Positions 7,798 through 16,675 are shown, counted from the first letter of the stretch. The stretch: 42,362 nucleotides of DNA from an uncultured Clostridium sp. (GCA_900557165.1 USRS01000008.1:1-42362), one strand, 5' to 3'. Numbers and translations: made by a program. The notes: a model not told the origin generated them from the sequence alone.

Positions 7798-9576
7798 TTA
7801 TAATTCTTTTTCTAGTTGCTTTACTAAATCTTTAAATACATGTAGTGCTTCATCTACAGATTCTTTTTTCTCCATATCTATACCAGCTTTTCTAAGTTGA
7901 TCTAAGGGGAATTCTGAACCACCACTTTTTAAAAATTCTTTATATCTAGATACTGCACTTTCCCCTTCTTCAAGTATTTGTTTACTTAAAGCAGATGCAG
8001 CAGAAAATCCTGTAGCATATTTATATACATAGAAATTGCTATAGAAATGAGGTATTCTAGCCCATTCTAACGCTATTTCTTCATTTACCTCACAAGACTC
8101 TCCATAATATTTTTTATTTAAGTCATAATAAATATTGTTAAAATCTTCAGCTGTTAAAGGTTCTCCTTCTTCAACTTTTCCATGACATATTTTTTCAAAT
8201 TCAGCAAACATTGTTTGTCTGTAAACTGTAGTTCTAAATTGCTCTAAGTAGTAATTTAATAAATAAACTCTTTCTTCTTTTGATTTAGCATTTTTTAATA
8301 AGTAATTTATTAATAATAATTCATTTAAAGTAGATGCTACTTCCGCTACAAATATTTTATATCCTGAATATAAGTATGGTTGATTATTCTTTGAATAGAA
8401 ACTATGCATTGAATGACCCATTTCATGTATTAGTGTAAATAATGAATTTAAATCATCTTTATAACTCATTAATATGTATGACTTAGAGTCATAACTACCC
8501 CAAGAATAAGCTCCACCTTGTTTCCCTTCATTTCCATAAACATCTATCCAACCTTCAGCAAATGCTTTTTTTACATTTTCTAAATACTCTTCTCCCAGTG
8601 GTTTTAATGCTTCTAATATGATTTTTTGTGCTTTTTCATAAGGTATTTCCATATCAAAGCTTTCAGTTAATGGAACATATAAATCATACATATTTATTTT
8701 ATCTAACCCTAAGAATTTTTTCTTTAAATCAATATAGTCATTTAAAGTATCTAAATTTTCATGGACTGCATCAATTAAATTATTATAAACATCTACACTT
8801 ACATTATCTTGGAATAATGACCCTTGTAGTGCAGATTCATATTTTCTTGTTTTTGCATAGAATATTTCACTTTTTATTCCACCATATAAAGTAGATGCAA
8901 AAGTATTTTTATATTGTCCATAAACACCATACATTGCTTCAAATGCATCTTTTCTAACTCTTGCATCTTTACTTTTTAAGAATAAACTGAAATTTGAATG
9001 AGTTACTCTAACTTTTTCACCATTTTCATCTTCTATTTCTGGGAATTGTAAATCAGCAAAAGATAACATATCATATACATTTTCAGGTACACCAGATAAA
9101 TCTGCTACAGCTGCTAATAATTCTTCTTCTCTCTCATTTAAAGTATGTGGCTTTAATCTTAATATATCATCAACATATTTTTTATAATGAGATAATTTTT
9201 CTGTTTTTAAGTAGTTTTCTAATTTTTCACTATCCATAGCAATTATTTCTGGCACCATATAAGAAGTTGCCATAGATAATTCTGTAGATAGCATATCTGT
9301 TTTTGTGGCATTACCTTGATTTTTGTTTATTCTAGTATCTTCATGACTTTTCATGTGAGTATATACATATAAGTTTTGAAGAATTCTAGAAGTTTCTTCT
9401 GATATATTTAAAGCTTTAAATAAATTTTCCTCACTATCTGCTAATATACCTTTATATTTTTTTACTTCTTCAATTAATTCTTTTACTTTTTGTATATCTT
9501 TTTCAATTGATTCTTCATTTGGATACATTTCATCTATAGTCCATTTAAATTTATTTTCTATTGTACTTCTTTCCAT
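7798..9576 (-). CDS. pepF: Oligoendopeptidase F (M3 family zinc metallopeptidase)
   Basis: A cytosolic zinc peptidase that degrades short peptides (~7-17 residues in characterised relatives). With the start chosen here it is 592 residues, the usual PepF length, with the HEMGH zinc motif at 384-388 and the downstream glutamate region 'EVASTLNELL'. I reject the longer TTG start (9594) because it lies within the Shine-Dalgarno; the ATG at 9576 is 7 bases after AGGAG. It appears to be transcribed alone. Confidence 0.95.
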   Translation of the reverse strand: MERSTIENKFKWTIDEMYPNEESIEKDIQKVKELIEEVKKYKGILADSEENLFKALNISEETSRILQNLYVYTHMKSHEDTRINKNQGNATKTDMLSTELSMATSYMVPEIIAMDSEKLENYLKTEKLSHYKKYVDDILRLKPHTLNEREEELLAAVADLSGVPENVYDMLSFADLQFPEIEDENGEKVRVTHSNFSLFLKSKDARVRKDAFEAMYGVYGQYKNTFASTLYGGIKSEIFYAKTRKYESALQGSLFQDNVSVDVYNNLIDAVHENLDTLNDYIDLKKKFLGLDKINMYDLYVPLTESFDMEIPYEKAQKIILEALKPLGEEYLENVKKAFAEGWIDVYGNEGKQGGAYSWGSYDSKSYILMSYKDDLNSLFTLIHEMGHSMHSFYSKNNQPYLYSGYKIFVAEVASTLNELLLINYLLKNAKSKEERVYLLNYYLEQFRTTVYRQTMFAEFEKICHGKVEEGEPLTAEDFNNIYYDLNKKYYGESCEVNEEIALEWARIPHFYSNFYVYKYATGFSAASALSKQILEEGESAVSRYKEFLKSGGSEFPLDQLRKAGIDMEKKESVDEALHVFKDLVKQLEKEL

Positions 9577-9645
9577 TTTTTCACTCCTTATCAAGATTTT
9601 AAATTTATTTTAATATTCTAAAATGGAATATTAACCATATATTTT

Positions 9646-10317
9646 TTACTTTATATATTCCATATTTATAACATAATTTATATTTTTTAATTCTATTATA
9701 AGTTCATCTAAGATTATTTTTTTATCATATTCAATTAAAAATACTATTTCCCATATATTATCTGATTTTGCTATTATTTGAAATGTTTTTATAGCAATTT
9801 CAGATGCTTTGATTGTATTAAAAATATTTGACGTTACATCTAAACTTGTTATAGTTGCTTTAAGTACAGTTTGACTCCTCTTTGATATTACCTTATCAAA
9901 ATTTTTAAGTATATATAGTGTTGCCATTACTAATAACCAGGCTACTATTCCAGCAACATATTGACCATATCCTATGGCAATTCCAATACAAGCTGTTGTC
10001 CATATACCAGCCGCTGTTGTAAGTCCTCTTATACCGTTTGAGTTTTTTAATATAGCTCCTGCTCCTAAAAAACCTATACCTGATAACACTTGAGCAGGTA
10101 GTCTAGCTGGGTCCATTGTACTTATACTACTATATTTAGTAAACAATTCAAGAGCTATAATAGATGTAATACAAGATCCAATAGCAACTAAAATATGAGT
10201 TCTAAATCCCGCAAATTGATTTGATTTCTCCCTTTCATATCCTGTAAAACCACCTACTATTACTGCTAATATTAGTTTTATAATAACTTCTTGATTTCTT
10301 ACTATTATGTCCCCCAT
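9646..10317 (-). CDS. MgtC/SapB family membrane protein
   Basis: The 223-residue protein has a hydrophobic N-terminal domain with four to five helices carrying the family core 'GGFTGYEREKSNQFAGFRTH' (~22-41) and 'GAGAILKNSNGIRGLTTAAG' (~94-113). A soluble, ACT-like C-terminal domain of ~75 residues follows. Family members have been linked to magnesium limitation, acid survival and control of membrane potential, but transport has not been shown for most. It is 69 bases after the MscS gene and may be co-transcribed with it. Confidence 0.88.
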   Translation of the reverse strand: MGDIIVRNQEVIIKLILAVIVGGFTGYEREKSNQFAGFRTHILVAIGSCITSIIALELFTKYSSISTMDPARLPAQVLSGIGFLGAGAILKNSNGIRGLTTAAGIWTTACIGIAIGYGQYVAGIVAWLLVMATLYILKNFDKVISKRSQTVLKATITSLDVTSNIFNTIKASEIAIKTFQIIAKSDNIWEIVFLIEYDKKIILDELIIELKNINYVINMEYIK

Positions 10318-10386
10318 ATTATCCCCCTTAGAATGATATATCTATTATTATAGTATATGTTTAAATTCTTTATTTGAAATTATTAT

Positions 10387-11232
10387 TTATAATTTTTCAC
10401 TTATATTATCTTCATTAGATATTATATTTATATTTGTTTGATATCCGATTTTAATATTATTTTTTCTGAATACAAGTAAAATTTGTAATTTTGCATCTCT
10501 TAAAATATAGAAATATCTTTCTGATCTAACTACACCTGTAATAGTGTATTTAGCTCCTATTGATATCTTTTCTATATCTGTTATACCATAAATTTTAAAC
10601 CCTTCTTTACTAGATGGTCTAAGTTTTACAAAATCATCTTTATATTTATCATTCATTCTATCACATACTTCTTGTAAAGAATTTAAAACATTTGAAGGGT
10701 CTTCTTCGTAAGATACCCTCACATGAACTACAACCCTCATTACATCTTTACTATAATTTCTTATGCTATTAATATTACCATTTGGTATAGTAATTCGTTT
10801 TAAATCCCAATCTCTCAAACTAACACTTCTTATACCAATTTCTTCTACACTTCCTCTGAATTCTTCATTTATTACTATAAAGTCACCAACTTGAATCTGT
10901 TTTTCAAATAAAATAAAAAATCCATTAAAAACATCCTTCAATATACTTTGAGATGCCACCCCTGCCACAATACCAACTATGCTCGCACCTGTTACAATTG
11001 AGCCAAATTCTGTTGCATCAACAATACCAAATTCACGAAGAATTAGTATTATAGCTAAAATTAACATTATGTAATAAGAAACTGAACAAAGTACACTACA
11101 AAGAGTATTTTCATATCTCTCATCAAATTTAGTTATTTTAAATATACCTTTTAGAGTAAACTGTATAAATTTTAACAATAAGTATGATATTAAAACAATA
11201 AGAATGCTGCGAATTAATTTAGATACGAACAT
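10387..11232 (-). CDS. Small-conductance mechanosensitive channel, MscS family
   Basis: The 281-residue protein has three N-terminal membrane segments. The last is the pore-lining TM3 with 'GAGIVGIVAG'-type small-residue packing (seen as 'TGASIVGIVAGVASQSI', ~82-98). It is followed by the beta domain ('VGDFIVINEEFRGSVEEIGI') and a mixed C-terminal domain. MscS channels open under membrane tension and release solutes during osmotic downshock. It may share a transcript with the MgtC-like gene. Confidence 0.9.
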   Translation of the reverse strand: MFVSKLIRSILIVLISYLLLKFIQFTLKGIFKITKFDERYENTLCSVLCSVSYYIMLILAIILILREFGIVDATEFGSIVTGASIVGIVAGVASQSILKDVFNGFFILFEKQIQVGDFIVINEEFRGSVEEIGIRSVSLRDWDLKRITIPNGNINSIRNYSKDVMRVVVHVRVSYEEDPSNVLNSLQEVCDRMNDKYKDDFVKLRPSSKEGFKIYGITDIEKISIGAKYTITGVVRSERYFYILRDAKLQILLVFRKNNIKIGYQTNINIISNEDNISEKL

Positions 11233-11334
11233 TTAATCACCTTTTATTACAATGTTATAATAAATAAAATTTACCTTTATATTTTCACTTATATTTTAGT
11301 ATACTCATAATTTTTATTTAAAATCATAAAATAA

Positions 11335-11363
11335 AAACAAAAAAACCCACAATTATGCGGGTT
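11335..11363 (-). terminator. Intrinsic terminator of the Spo0E-like gene
   Basis: The minus-strand stem AACCCGCA/TGTGGGTT has one G-U pair and a 4-base loop. It overlaps the stop codon and is followed by seven T. Confidence 0.85.
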
Positions 11364-11523
11364 ACTTCCTTGACTTTATATATTCATTTATTAATGTATC
11401 TATTTTCTGACTTGATTCAACTAGCTCATCTTTGAAGATTTCTGGATATTCAATATATGTGTTGATTAGCTCCCTCACATCTTCAATCTCTTTTTTCAGA
11501 CCTTCTAATTCGCTTTTTTCCAT
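11362..11523 (-). CDS. Spo0E-like aspartyl-phosphate phosphatase (sporulation regulator)
   Basis: The 53-residue protein consists of two helices and ends with the Spo0E signature 'SSQKIDTLINEY' (S-Q-x-L/I-D-x-L-I). Spo0E proteins dephosphorylate Spo0A~P and delay sporulation. A longer 67-codon reading begins with TTG at 11565 inside the end of the upstream gene. I prefer the ATG at 11523 because GGTG lies just before it and 53 residues is normal for the family. The TTG version would also add an atypical hydrophobic head. It supports a spore-forming host. It lies 38 bases after the Gx-transporter gene and could be in the same transcript. Confidence 0.82.
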   Translation of the reverse strand: MEKSELEGLKKEIEDVRELINTYIEYPEIFKDELVESSQKIDTLINEYIKSRK

Positions 11524-11561
11524 AAAAATCACCACTATCACATGTATTTTATTTAATTCTA

Positions 11562-12089
11562 TCAAAAATTGTTATTCTTTGTCAATAATCTACTGGAAAT
11601 TTTTGTCATTTTTAAGTAGCAATACTTTGATACTAATCCTACAAATATCCCTGTAACTAATGATGCTATAAGCATAAATGGTAAATATCCTATCATATTG
11701 ATATTTTGTACTATCATACTTGCTACTAATAGTTGACCTATATTATGACCTATAGCACCAACTATACTCACACCTATTATTGATAAATTTTTTATTTTAT
11801 TACATAAGTACATACATATTAAACTTAAATACGCCCCTCCAATGCTAAATAATAAATAAGACATAGGACCTGCAAAAATAGATGATAATATAATTCTTAC
11901 TGTTAATATTATAAAAGTATCTCTTACACCTAAAATTAATAATGATACAAGTGTTATTATATTTGATAGTCCTAATTTAGCTCCTGGGAAAATAGCTATT
12001 AAGGGGTTTGGTATATAAGTTTCAATTATATATAATACTAAACTATATGCCACCATAAGACTTAAAAATGTCACCTTTTTAGTTTTCAT
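11562..12089 (-). CDS. Gx transporter / HepS-component-I-like membrane protein
   Basis: The 175-residue protein has five to six hydrophobic segments and the motif 'NPLIAIFPGAKLGLSNII' (~28-45), typical of the Gx-transporter family formerly annotated as heptaprenyl diphosphate synthase component I. The fold resembles ECF-transporter substrate-binding (S) subunits. The real role is uncertain; no prenyl synthase or ECF energising module is nearby. The start ATG has a GGAGAT Shine-Dalgarno. Confidence 0.75.
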   Translation of the reverse strand: MKTKKVTFLSLMVAYSLVLYIIETYIPNPLIAIFPGAKLGLSNIITLVSLLILGVRDTFIILTVRIILSSIFAGPMSYLLFSIGGAYLSLICMYLCNKIKNLSIIGVSIVGAIGHNIGQLLVASMIVQNINMIGYLPFMLIASLVTGIFVGLVSKYCYLKMTKISSRLLTKNNNF

Positions 12090-12200
12090 AATTTCATCTC
12101 CATTTTATAAACCTAATACTATAATACAATATATAATTTAAAACCTCTATATTTTAATTTTTTTTATATATTTATTATATAGTAAATATCAGACTTTCCC

Positions 12201-12241
12201 ATTATAATCATATTGACATTCAATCTCAATATGGTTATAAT
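12201..12241 (+). promoter_or_regulatory. 16-bp dyad operator spanning the feoAB promoter
   Basis: Left arm attataatcatattga (12201-12216) and right arm tcaatatggttataat (12226-12241) pair at 15 of 16 positions around a 9-base centre. The dyad covers the whole promoter, so a repressor bound there would block RNA polymerase. Iron control by a Fur-like regulator is expected for feoAB, but the arms only loosely resemble a Fur box. Confidence 0.6.
12213..12241 (+). promoter_or_regulatory. Sigma-A promoter of feoAB
   Basis: A consensus -35 TTGACA (12213-12218) and -10 TATAAT (12236-12241) are separated by exactly 17 bases. The predicted start near 12248 falls in a second imperfect palindrome, TGAAAATGAAATTCA (12247-12261). 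Confidence 0.9.
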
Positions 12242-12274
12242 TTAATTGAAAATGAAATTCATTAGGAGGTGTTA

Positions 12275-12511
12275 ATGATGACAGTTTACGACTTAAAAGT
12301 TGGCCAAAAAGGCATAATTCATAATATAGATGGTGACGAAAGATTAGCAAAAAGATTACTTGCTTTAGGATGTATAAATAATACTCAAATTGAAATAAAA
12401 AAGATTGCTCCTTTAGGAGATCCTATAATAGTAAATTTCAGAGGATTAAATCTTGCTTTAAGAAAATCTGATGCAAAAAATATATTTTTAAAAGACAACG
12501 AGGTGGTTTAA
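12275..12511 (+). CDS. feoA: Ferrous iron transport protein A (FeoA)
   Basis: A small SH3-like cytoplasmic accessory protein of the Feo ferrous-iron importer; about 78 residues with the family pattern 'YDLKVGQKGIIHNI...RLLALGC' and a C-terminal 'FRGLNLALRKSDAKNI'. The AGGAGG at 12264-12269 sits 5 bases before ATG 12275 and 8 before ATG 12278; either may be used. A GTG at 12269 overlaps the Shine-Dalgarno and is rejected. The stop codon is followed directly by the feoB TTG start, so the two are coupled. Confidence 0.93.
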   Translation: MMTVYDLKVGQKGIIHNIDGDERLAKRLLALGCINNTQIEIKKIAPLGDPIIVNFRGLNLALRKSDAKNIFLKDNEVV

Positions 12512-14422
12512 TTGATTAATGTAGCTTTATTTGGTAACCCTAATGTTGGTAAAACTACAGTATTCAATTTATTAACAGGTTTAAATCAGTATGTTGGTAA
12601 CTGGCCTGGTGTAACAATTGAAAAAAAAGAAGGTTATCTAAATGACAATATAAAAATAGTTGACTTACCTGGTATATATGCCATGGATACATTTTCAAAT
12701 GAAGAAAAAGTATCCAAATCTTATTTAGAAAATGAAGATGTTGATGTTATAGTCAATGTAGTGGATGCTTCAAATTTAGATAGAAACTTATACCTAACTA
12801 CTCAACTTATGAAATATAATAAGCCAATTATACTTTTACTAAATATGATTGACTTAGCTGATGCAAAAGGAATTAAAACAGATTACGATAAATTGGCTAA
12901 AGAATTAGATGTTACTATTTTACCTATAATAGCTAAGAAAAAATCTGGTTTAGAAAATATAGCAAAAGTAATAGAAGATTGTTCAAAGCAAAGAGTAAAT
13001 TATTCAATAGATTTCGGAGATGAAACAAGCACTTATAAAAAATTAGAAGAAATTATATCTGATTGTAGTAAAACTCCTATGGAAAATAAAAAATCTATAA
13101 GCGATCGTATAGATAATATAATGTTAAATCCTATACTAGCTTATCCATTATTTATAGGAATTTTACTTTTATTATTTAAGTTTACTTTTGACTGGGTAGG
13201 TGGACCTCTTCAAGAAGGATTAACTGCACTTATAGAAAACTTTGTAATGACTCCATTAGATGGAGTATTATCAAGTTCTAGTGAATGGTTTAAATCACTT
13301 ATAATAGATGGTGTTCTTGGAGGAATCGCTGGTACTTTACCATTCTTCCCATTAATATTTACTTTATTCTTTGGAATCTCATTATTTGAAGATAGTGGAT
13401 ATATGTCAAGGGCAGCATTCTTAATGGATAAAATAATGAGTAAAGTTGGATTATCTGGTAAAGCATTTATACCTATGGTTATGGGTCTTGGATGTGCTTC
13501 TCCAGCTATCATGGCGACTAGAACATTAGAAAGTGAAAAGGATAGAAAAATAACAGCATTAATTTCTCCACTTATGACTTGTGGGGCAAAATTACCTATA
13601 TATGCTTTATTTGTAGCAATATTCTTCCCTAAAAACAAAGCTCTAATAACTACTTCTCTTTATTTATTAGGAATAGTTGTAGCAATATTAGTTGCTCTTG
13701 TTTTAAATAAAACTGTATATAAAACTGAAGTTGAACCTTTTGTATTAGAATTGCCAGAATACAAAATTCCAACTTTATCAGCTTTATTAAAAAATACTTG
13801 GAATAAATCAAAAGGATTTTTAATAAGAGTTATTACTGTAATGTTTGCCATGTCAGTAGTTATTTGGTTCTTATCATCATTTAACTTACATGGATTCACA
13901 GAAAATATGAACGAAAGTTTCTTAGCATGTTTCGGAAAAATATTAACACCAATATTTGCTCCTTTAGGATTTAAAGATTGGAGAATTTCAGTTGCACTAC
14001 TTTCTGGGCTTGGCGCAAAAGAAATAGTTGTTAATACTATGATTGTTTTATTCGGAAACTTAAATCAAGTTTTACCAACAGTATTTACTGGTGTGACTGC
14101 TTATTCATTCTTAATATTCTCTGCATTATATACTCCATGTATAGCATCTTTAGCAACAATGAGAAAAGAGTACGGTAATAAAATGATGATGATATCTTTA
14201 TCTTATCAATTCTTACTTGCTTGGGTTGTTGCATTCATATTTAATACTGTTGCTAGCTTATTTTTAAGTAATAGTGCTTCTATAGAGTATATAGTTGGTG
14301 GAGTTATAGTTGTAGTTGCAATTGTAATTTTATTTAAAATGTTTACTAAGAAATCAAATGGTTGTAGTTCTTGTTCTTCATGTCCATCAGGCGAATCTTG
14401 CAATTCAAAAGCTACAAACTAG
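12512..14422 (+). CDS. feoB: Ferrous iron transport protein B (FeoB)
   Basis: A 636-residue iron(II) transporter. It has an N-terminal G domain with GNPNVGKTT (G1, ~8-16), DLPG (G3, ~49-52) and NMID (G4-like), a helical GDI-like segment, and then a membrane domain with Gate motifs ('GCASPAIMATRT' and 'SGLGAKEIVVNT'). The C-terminal tail has five cysteines (CSSCSSCPSGESC), as in many clostridial FeoB proteins. The start is TTG, 5 bases after AGGTGG and directly after the feoA stop. With feoA it is the only plus-strand transcription unit in the window. Confidence 0.96.
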   Translation: MINVALFGNPNVGKTTVFNLLTGLNQYVGNWPGVTIEKKEGYLNDNIKIVDLPGIYAMDTFSNEEKVSKSYLENEDVDVIVNVVDASNLDRNLYLTTQLMKYNKPIILLLNMIDLADAKGIKTDYDKLAKELDVTILPIIAKKKSGLENIAKVIEDCSKQRVNYSIDFGDETSTYKKLEEIISDCSKTPMENKKSISDRIDNIMLNPILAYPLFIGILLLLFKFTFDWVGGPLQEGLTALIENFVMTPLDGVLSSSSEWFKSLIIDGVLGGIAGTLPFFPLIFTLFFGISLFEDSGYMSRAAFLMDKIMSKVGLSGKAFIPMVMGLGCASPAIMATRTLESEKDRKITALISPLMTCGAKLPIYALFVAIFFPKNKALITTSLYLLGIVVAILVALVLNKTVYKTEVEPFVLELPEYKIPTLSALLKNTWNKSKGFLIRVITVMFAMSVVIWFLSSFNLHGFTENMNESFLACFGKILTPIFAPLGFKDWRISVALLSGLGAKEIVVNTMIVLFGNLNQVLPTVFTGVTAYSFLIFSALYTPCIASLATMRKEYGNKMMMISLSYQFLLAWVVAFIFNTVASLFLSNSASIEYIVGGVIVVVAIVILFKMFTKKSNGCSSCSSCPSGESCNSKATN

Positions 14423-14428
14423 CATAAA

Positions 14429-14465
14429 TAAAAATGCTATATTCATCAGAATATAGCATTTTTTT
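14429..14465. terminator. Bidirectional terminator between feoB and the TylF-like gene
   Basis: Perfect 13-bp arms aaaatgctatatt (14431-14443) and aatatagcatttt (14450-14462) with a 6-base loop and A/T runs on both sides. It serves two convergent genes. Confidence 0.9.
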
Positions 14466-15306
14466 ATTTTATTATTACTGCTGAACCATGCATATCGCAT
14501 ATTGGTAATAAATATACATCATTTTCTTTACAAAATCTCTTTACTGCTCTCTTTACTCCTGGAAATTGAGTACTATTATAATCATGTATTATAATTACTC
14601 CACCTTTAACTAATTTAGGATAAAATTCACTTAATCCTACATATGTAGGTTTATATAAGTCCGTATCTATACTTACAAAACAAAAGCTTGGTAGTGCTTC
14701 TTCTATACTATCTGGAAAATATCCTTTAAAAAATAAAGCCTTATCTTTATATGGTAATTTACTTTTCACCAAATCAATACTAGTATCTGAAAAATCACCT
14801 TCTTTAGCTCTAGAATATCCACAAGCTTCTTCTATCTCAACATCCTCTTTACAAAATCCTTCAAAGGTATCAAAAAGATATATTTCTTTATTTGGAAATA
14901 ATCTATTCATTTCTGCTGCAAATTTTCCCTTGTATACTCCTAGTTCAGCTACTTGTCCATCTAATGATTTTTCATTTATCTCCTGTGCAATCAACCTTAA
15001 AGTTGAAAGTCTTATATCTATGTAGTCTCTAAATTTATTAATATTAAAAACTTTTCCCTCATACCCTTCTTCTTTGAGTTGCTTTTTAATTTCTAATGCA
15101 CCATCTCTATTTAAAACTGTAACTAATATAATGTCTGGTATCATTTTAACAGCTTCTTGAAGTGAATAAACTTTTAAGTTGTTTATTTTTGTATCCCATA
15201 AAAGTGAATTATTATCAATAAAACCTAATAGATGATAGTCTGAACTTATCCAGTTTGATATCATCCTTCCTCCTTGACCTGCCCCAAATATCATTATTTT
15301 ATCCAT
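14464..15306 (-). CDS. TylF/MycF-like methyltransferase with N-terminal nucleotide-binding domain
   Basis: The 280-residue protein has two parts. Residues 1-~100 form a Rossmann-like sensor domain starting 'KIMIFGAGQGGRMISNWI', as in the N-terminal domains of sugar-modifying enzymes. Residues ~110-280 resemble macrocin-type O-methyltransferases (TylF/MycF/NovP): 'VAELGVYKGKFAAEMN' for SAM binding, 'YLFDTFEGF', 'VSIDTDLYKPT' with metal-binding acids and 'GGVIIIHDYNS'. The substrate is probably a sugar or glycan, but no glycan genes are adjacent. It is monocistronic. I am confident in the fold, not in the substrate. Confidence 0.8.
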   Translation of the reverse strand: MDKIMIFGAGQGGRMISNWISSDYHLLGFIDNNSLLWDTKINNLKVYSLQEAVKMIPDIILVTVLNRDGALEIKKQLKEEGYEGKVFNINKFRDYIDIRLSTLRLIAQEINEKSLDGQVAELGVYKGKFAAEMNRLFPNKEIYLFDTFEGFCKEDVEIEEACGYSRAKEGDFSDTSIDLVKSKLPYKDKALFFKGYFPDSIEEALPSFCFVSIDTDLYKPTYVGLSEFYPKLVKGGVIIIHDYNSTQFPGVKRAVKRFCKENDVYLLPICDMHGSAVIIK

Positions 15307-15415
15307 AGCAATACTCCTAATTCATATTTTATAACGCTAAAAATAAATTTTAAATTATATATTTCTTTAGTTATATAATAAATAGTAGTGATTTAGTTCT
15401 AAAATCTCAACATAA

Positions 15416-15447
15416 AAAATAGCGAGGAGATTAGTCCTCACTATTTT
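15416..15447 (-). terminator. Intrinsic terminator of htrA
   Basis: Arms aaatagcgagga/tcctcactattt form a 12-bp stem with one wobble pair and a 6-base loop. A T-rich minus-strand tail follows, just past the gene. Confidence 0.8.
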
Positions 15448-15451
15448 CTTA

Positions 15452-16549
15452 TTAGAAAGTCACATTTAATGTTTCTTCTTTTCCATCTCTATTTACTACT
15501 ATCTTAGTTGAATTTCCTGATTTATAAGTATATAAACTCTTAGTTAAATCTGACATACTAGTAAGTTTTGTATCACCTATTTTAACTATTATATCACCTG
15601 ATTTAATACCAGCTTTTTCTGCTGCTGAACCAGATACTACTTCAGCGACATATACGCCTTCATCAGTAGTTACTTGTTGACCTTGTGCTTGAGCATAAGC
15701 TGCATAAGTTGATGCATCATATCCTTTTATTCCAAGTGTTACTTTTTCATAACTACCATCTTTTATTACTGACTGTATTATAGATTTTGCTTGATTTATT
15801 GGAATAGCAAATCCTAAACTTTCACCTTCAGATGTTTTTGCTGTATTTATACCTATAACTTGACCACTTTCATTTAATAATGGTCCTCCACTATTACCAG
15901 AGTTTATACTTGCATCAGTTTGAATAAGTCCTGTCATAGTTGCATTTTCAGTTGTTATTGTTCTATCTAGTCCACTAATTATACCTTGTGTTACTGTTCT
16001 TTGTAATTCTAACCCAAGTGGATTTCCTATTGCTATTGATATATCACCTATAGAAACTTTGTCACTATCTCCCAGTTCTGCTGGAGTAAGTCCTGTTTTA
16101 TTTACTTTTACTATAGCTAAATCAAGTTGTGAATCATACCAAAGTACATGACCATCTATACTTGAACCATCTTTAAATAATACATTTACTGATTTTGCTT
16201 TTCCATCGGAAATAACATGTGAGTTTGTAAGTATATATCCATTTGAATCAACTATTATACCAGTTCCCACACCTTCTGTTTCAGTTGCCATTGAAAACAT
16301 ATTACCAGAGCTCACTGTTGTAGTTGTAATACCAACAACTGATGGCATAGCTTTTTCTGTTACAGCTTGATATACATTTGTACTTTTTCCTTCTCTATTT
16401 ATACTAATACTTTGTGTACCTGATGTATTATTTTTTGATGCTGTTAAATTGTTATTGTTATTTAATACAATTACAGTTAAAAATGAACTTAATACTGAAC
16501 ATATTATAGCTACAATTACTACTAACCCTAAACCTTTTTTTCTTGACAT
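15452..16549 (-). CDS. HtrA/DegP-like membrane-anchored serine protease with PDZ domain
   Basis: The 365-residue protein has a single N-terminal membrane anchor (~8-29), a low-complexity linker, and a trypsin-like S1C protease domain with catalytic H111 (TNSHV), D143 (DLAIV) and S220 (GNSGGP). A C-terminal PDZ domain (~275-355) contains 'VVSGSAAEKAGIKSGDIIV'. It acts outside the membrane in protein quality control. The Shine-Dalgarno is AGGAGG, 7 bases before the ATG. It matches Gram-positive HtrA/YkdA/YvtA proteins in length and architecture; which paralogue name applies cannot be decided here. Confidence 0.94.
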   Translation of the reverse strand: MSRKKGLGLVVIVAIICSVLSSFLTVIVLNNNNNLTASKNNTSGTQSISINREGKSTNVYQAVTEKAMPSVVGITTTTVSSGNMFSMATETEGVGTGIIVDSNGYILTNSHVISDGKAKSVNVLFKDGSSIDGHVLWYDSQLDLAIVKVNKTGLTPAELGDSDKVSIGDISIAIGNPLGLELQRTVTQGIISGLDRTITTENATMTGLIQTDASINSGNSGGPLLNESGQVIGINTAKTSEGESLGFAIPINQAKSIIQSVIKDGSYEKVTLGIKGYDASTYAAYAQAQGQQVTTDEGVYVAEVVSGSAAEKAGIKSGDIIVKIGDTKLTSMSDLTKSLYTYKSGNSTKIVVNRDGKEETLNVTF

Positions 16550-16605
16550 TTTTTTCTCCTCCTAACAAAATAACTCTATTATAATCTTATTTTTATTGTT
16601 CTTAT

Positions 16606-16667
16606 AAAAAATTCGCTTAGCTCATGTCGCCAACGACTTCATCCGTTGCTTCATTAAGCAGTTGGAA
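16606..16667. repeat. Intergenic repeat element, copy 2
   Basis: A second copy of the element at 4448-4510. The core from aattc to ccgttgct has five mismatches in about 40 bases, and the end ttaa-n-agttggaa is also conserved. It lies between the pgi terminator and the htrA upstream region, in the same relation to its neighbours as copy 1. Confidence 0.7.
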
Positions 16668-16675
16668 TAAAAAAA

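Noticed and set aside
12247..12261. Calling TGAAAATGAAATTCA a definite Fur box
   Set aside because: It differs from the TGATAATNATTATCA consensus at several positions; it is noted only as an imperfect palindrome.
13210..13638. Minus-strand ORF of 142 codons opposite feoB
   Set aside because: The feoB frame contains all expected motifs; this frame has no start signal or recognisable domain.
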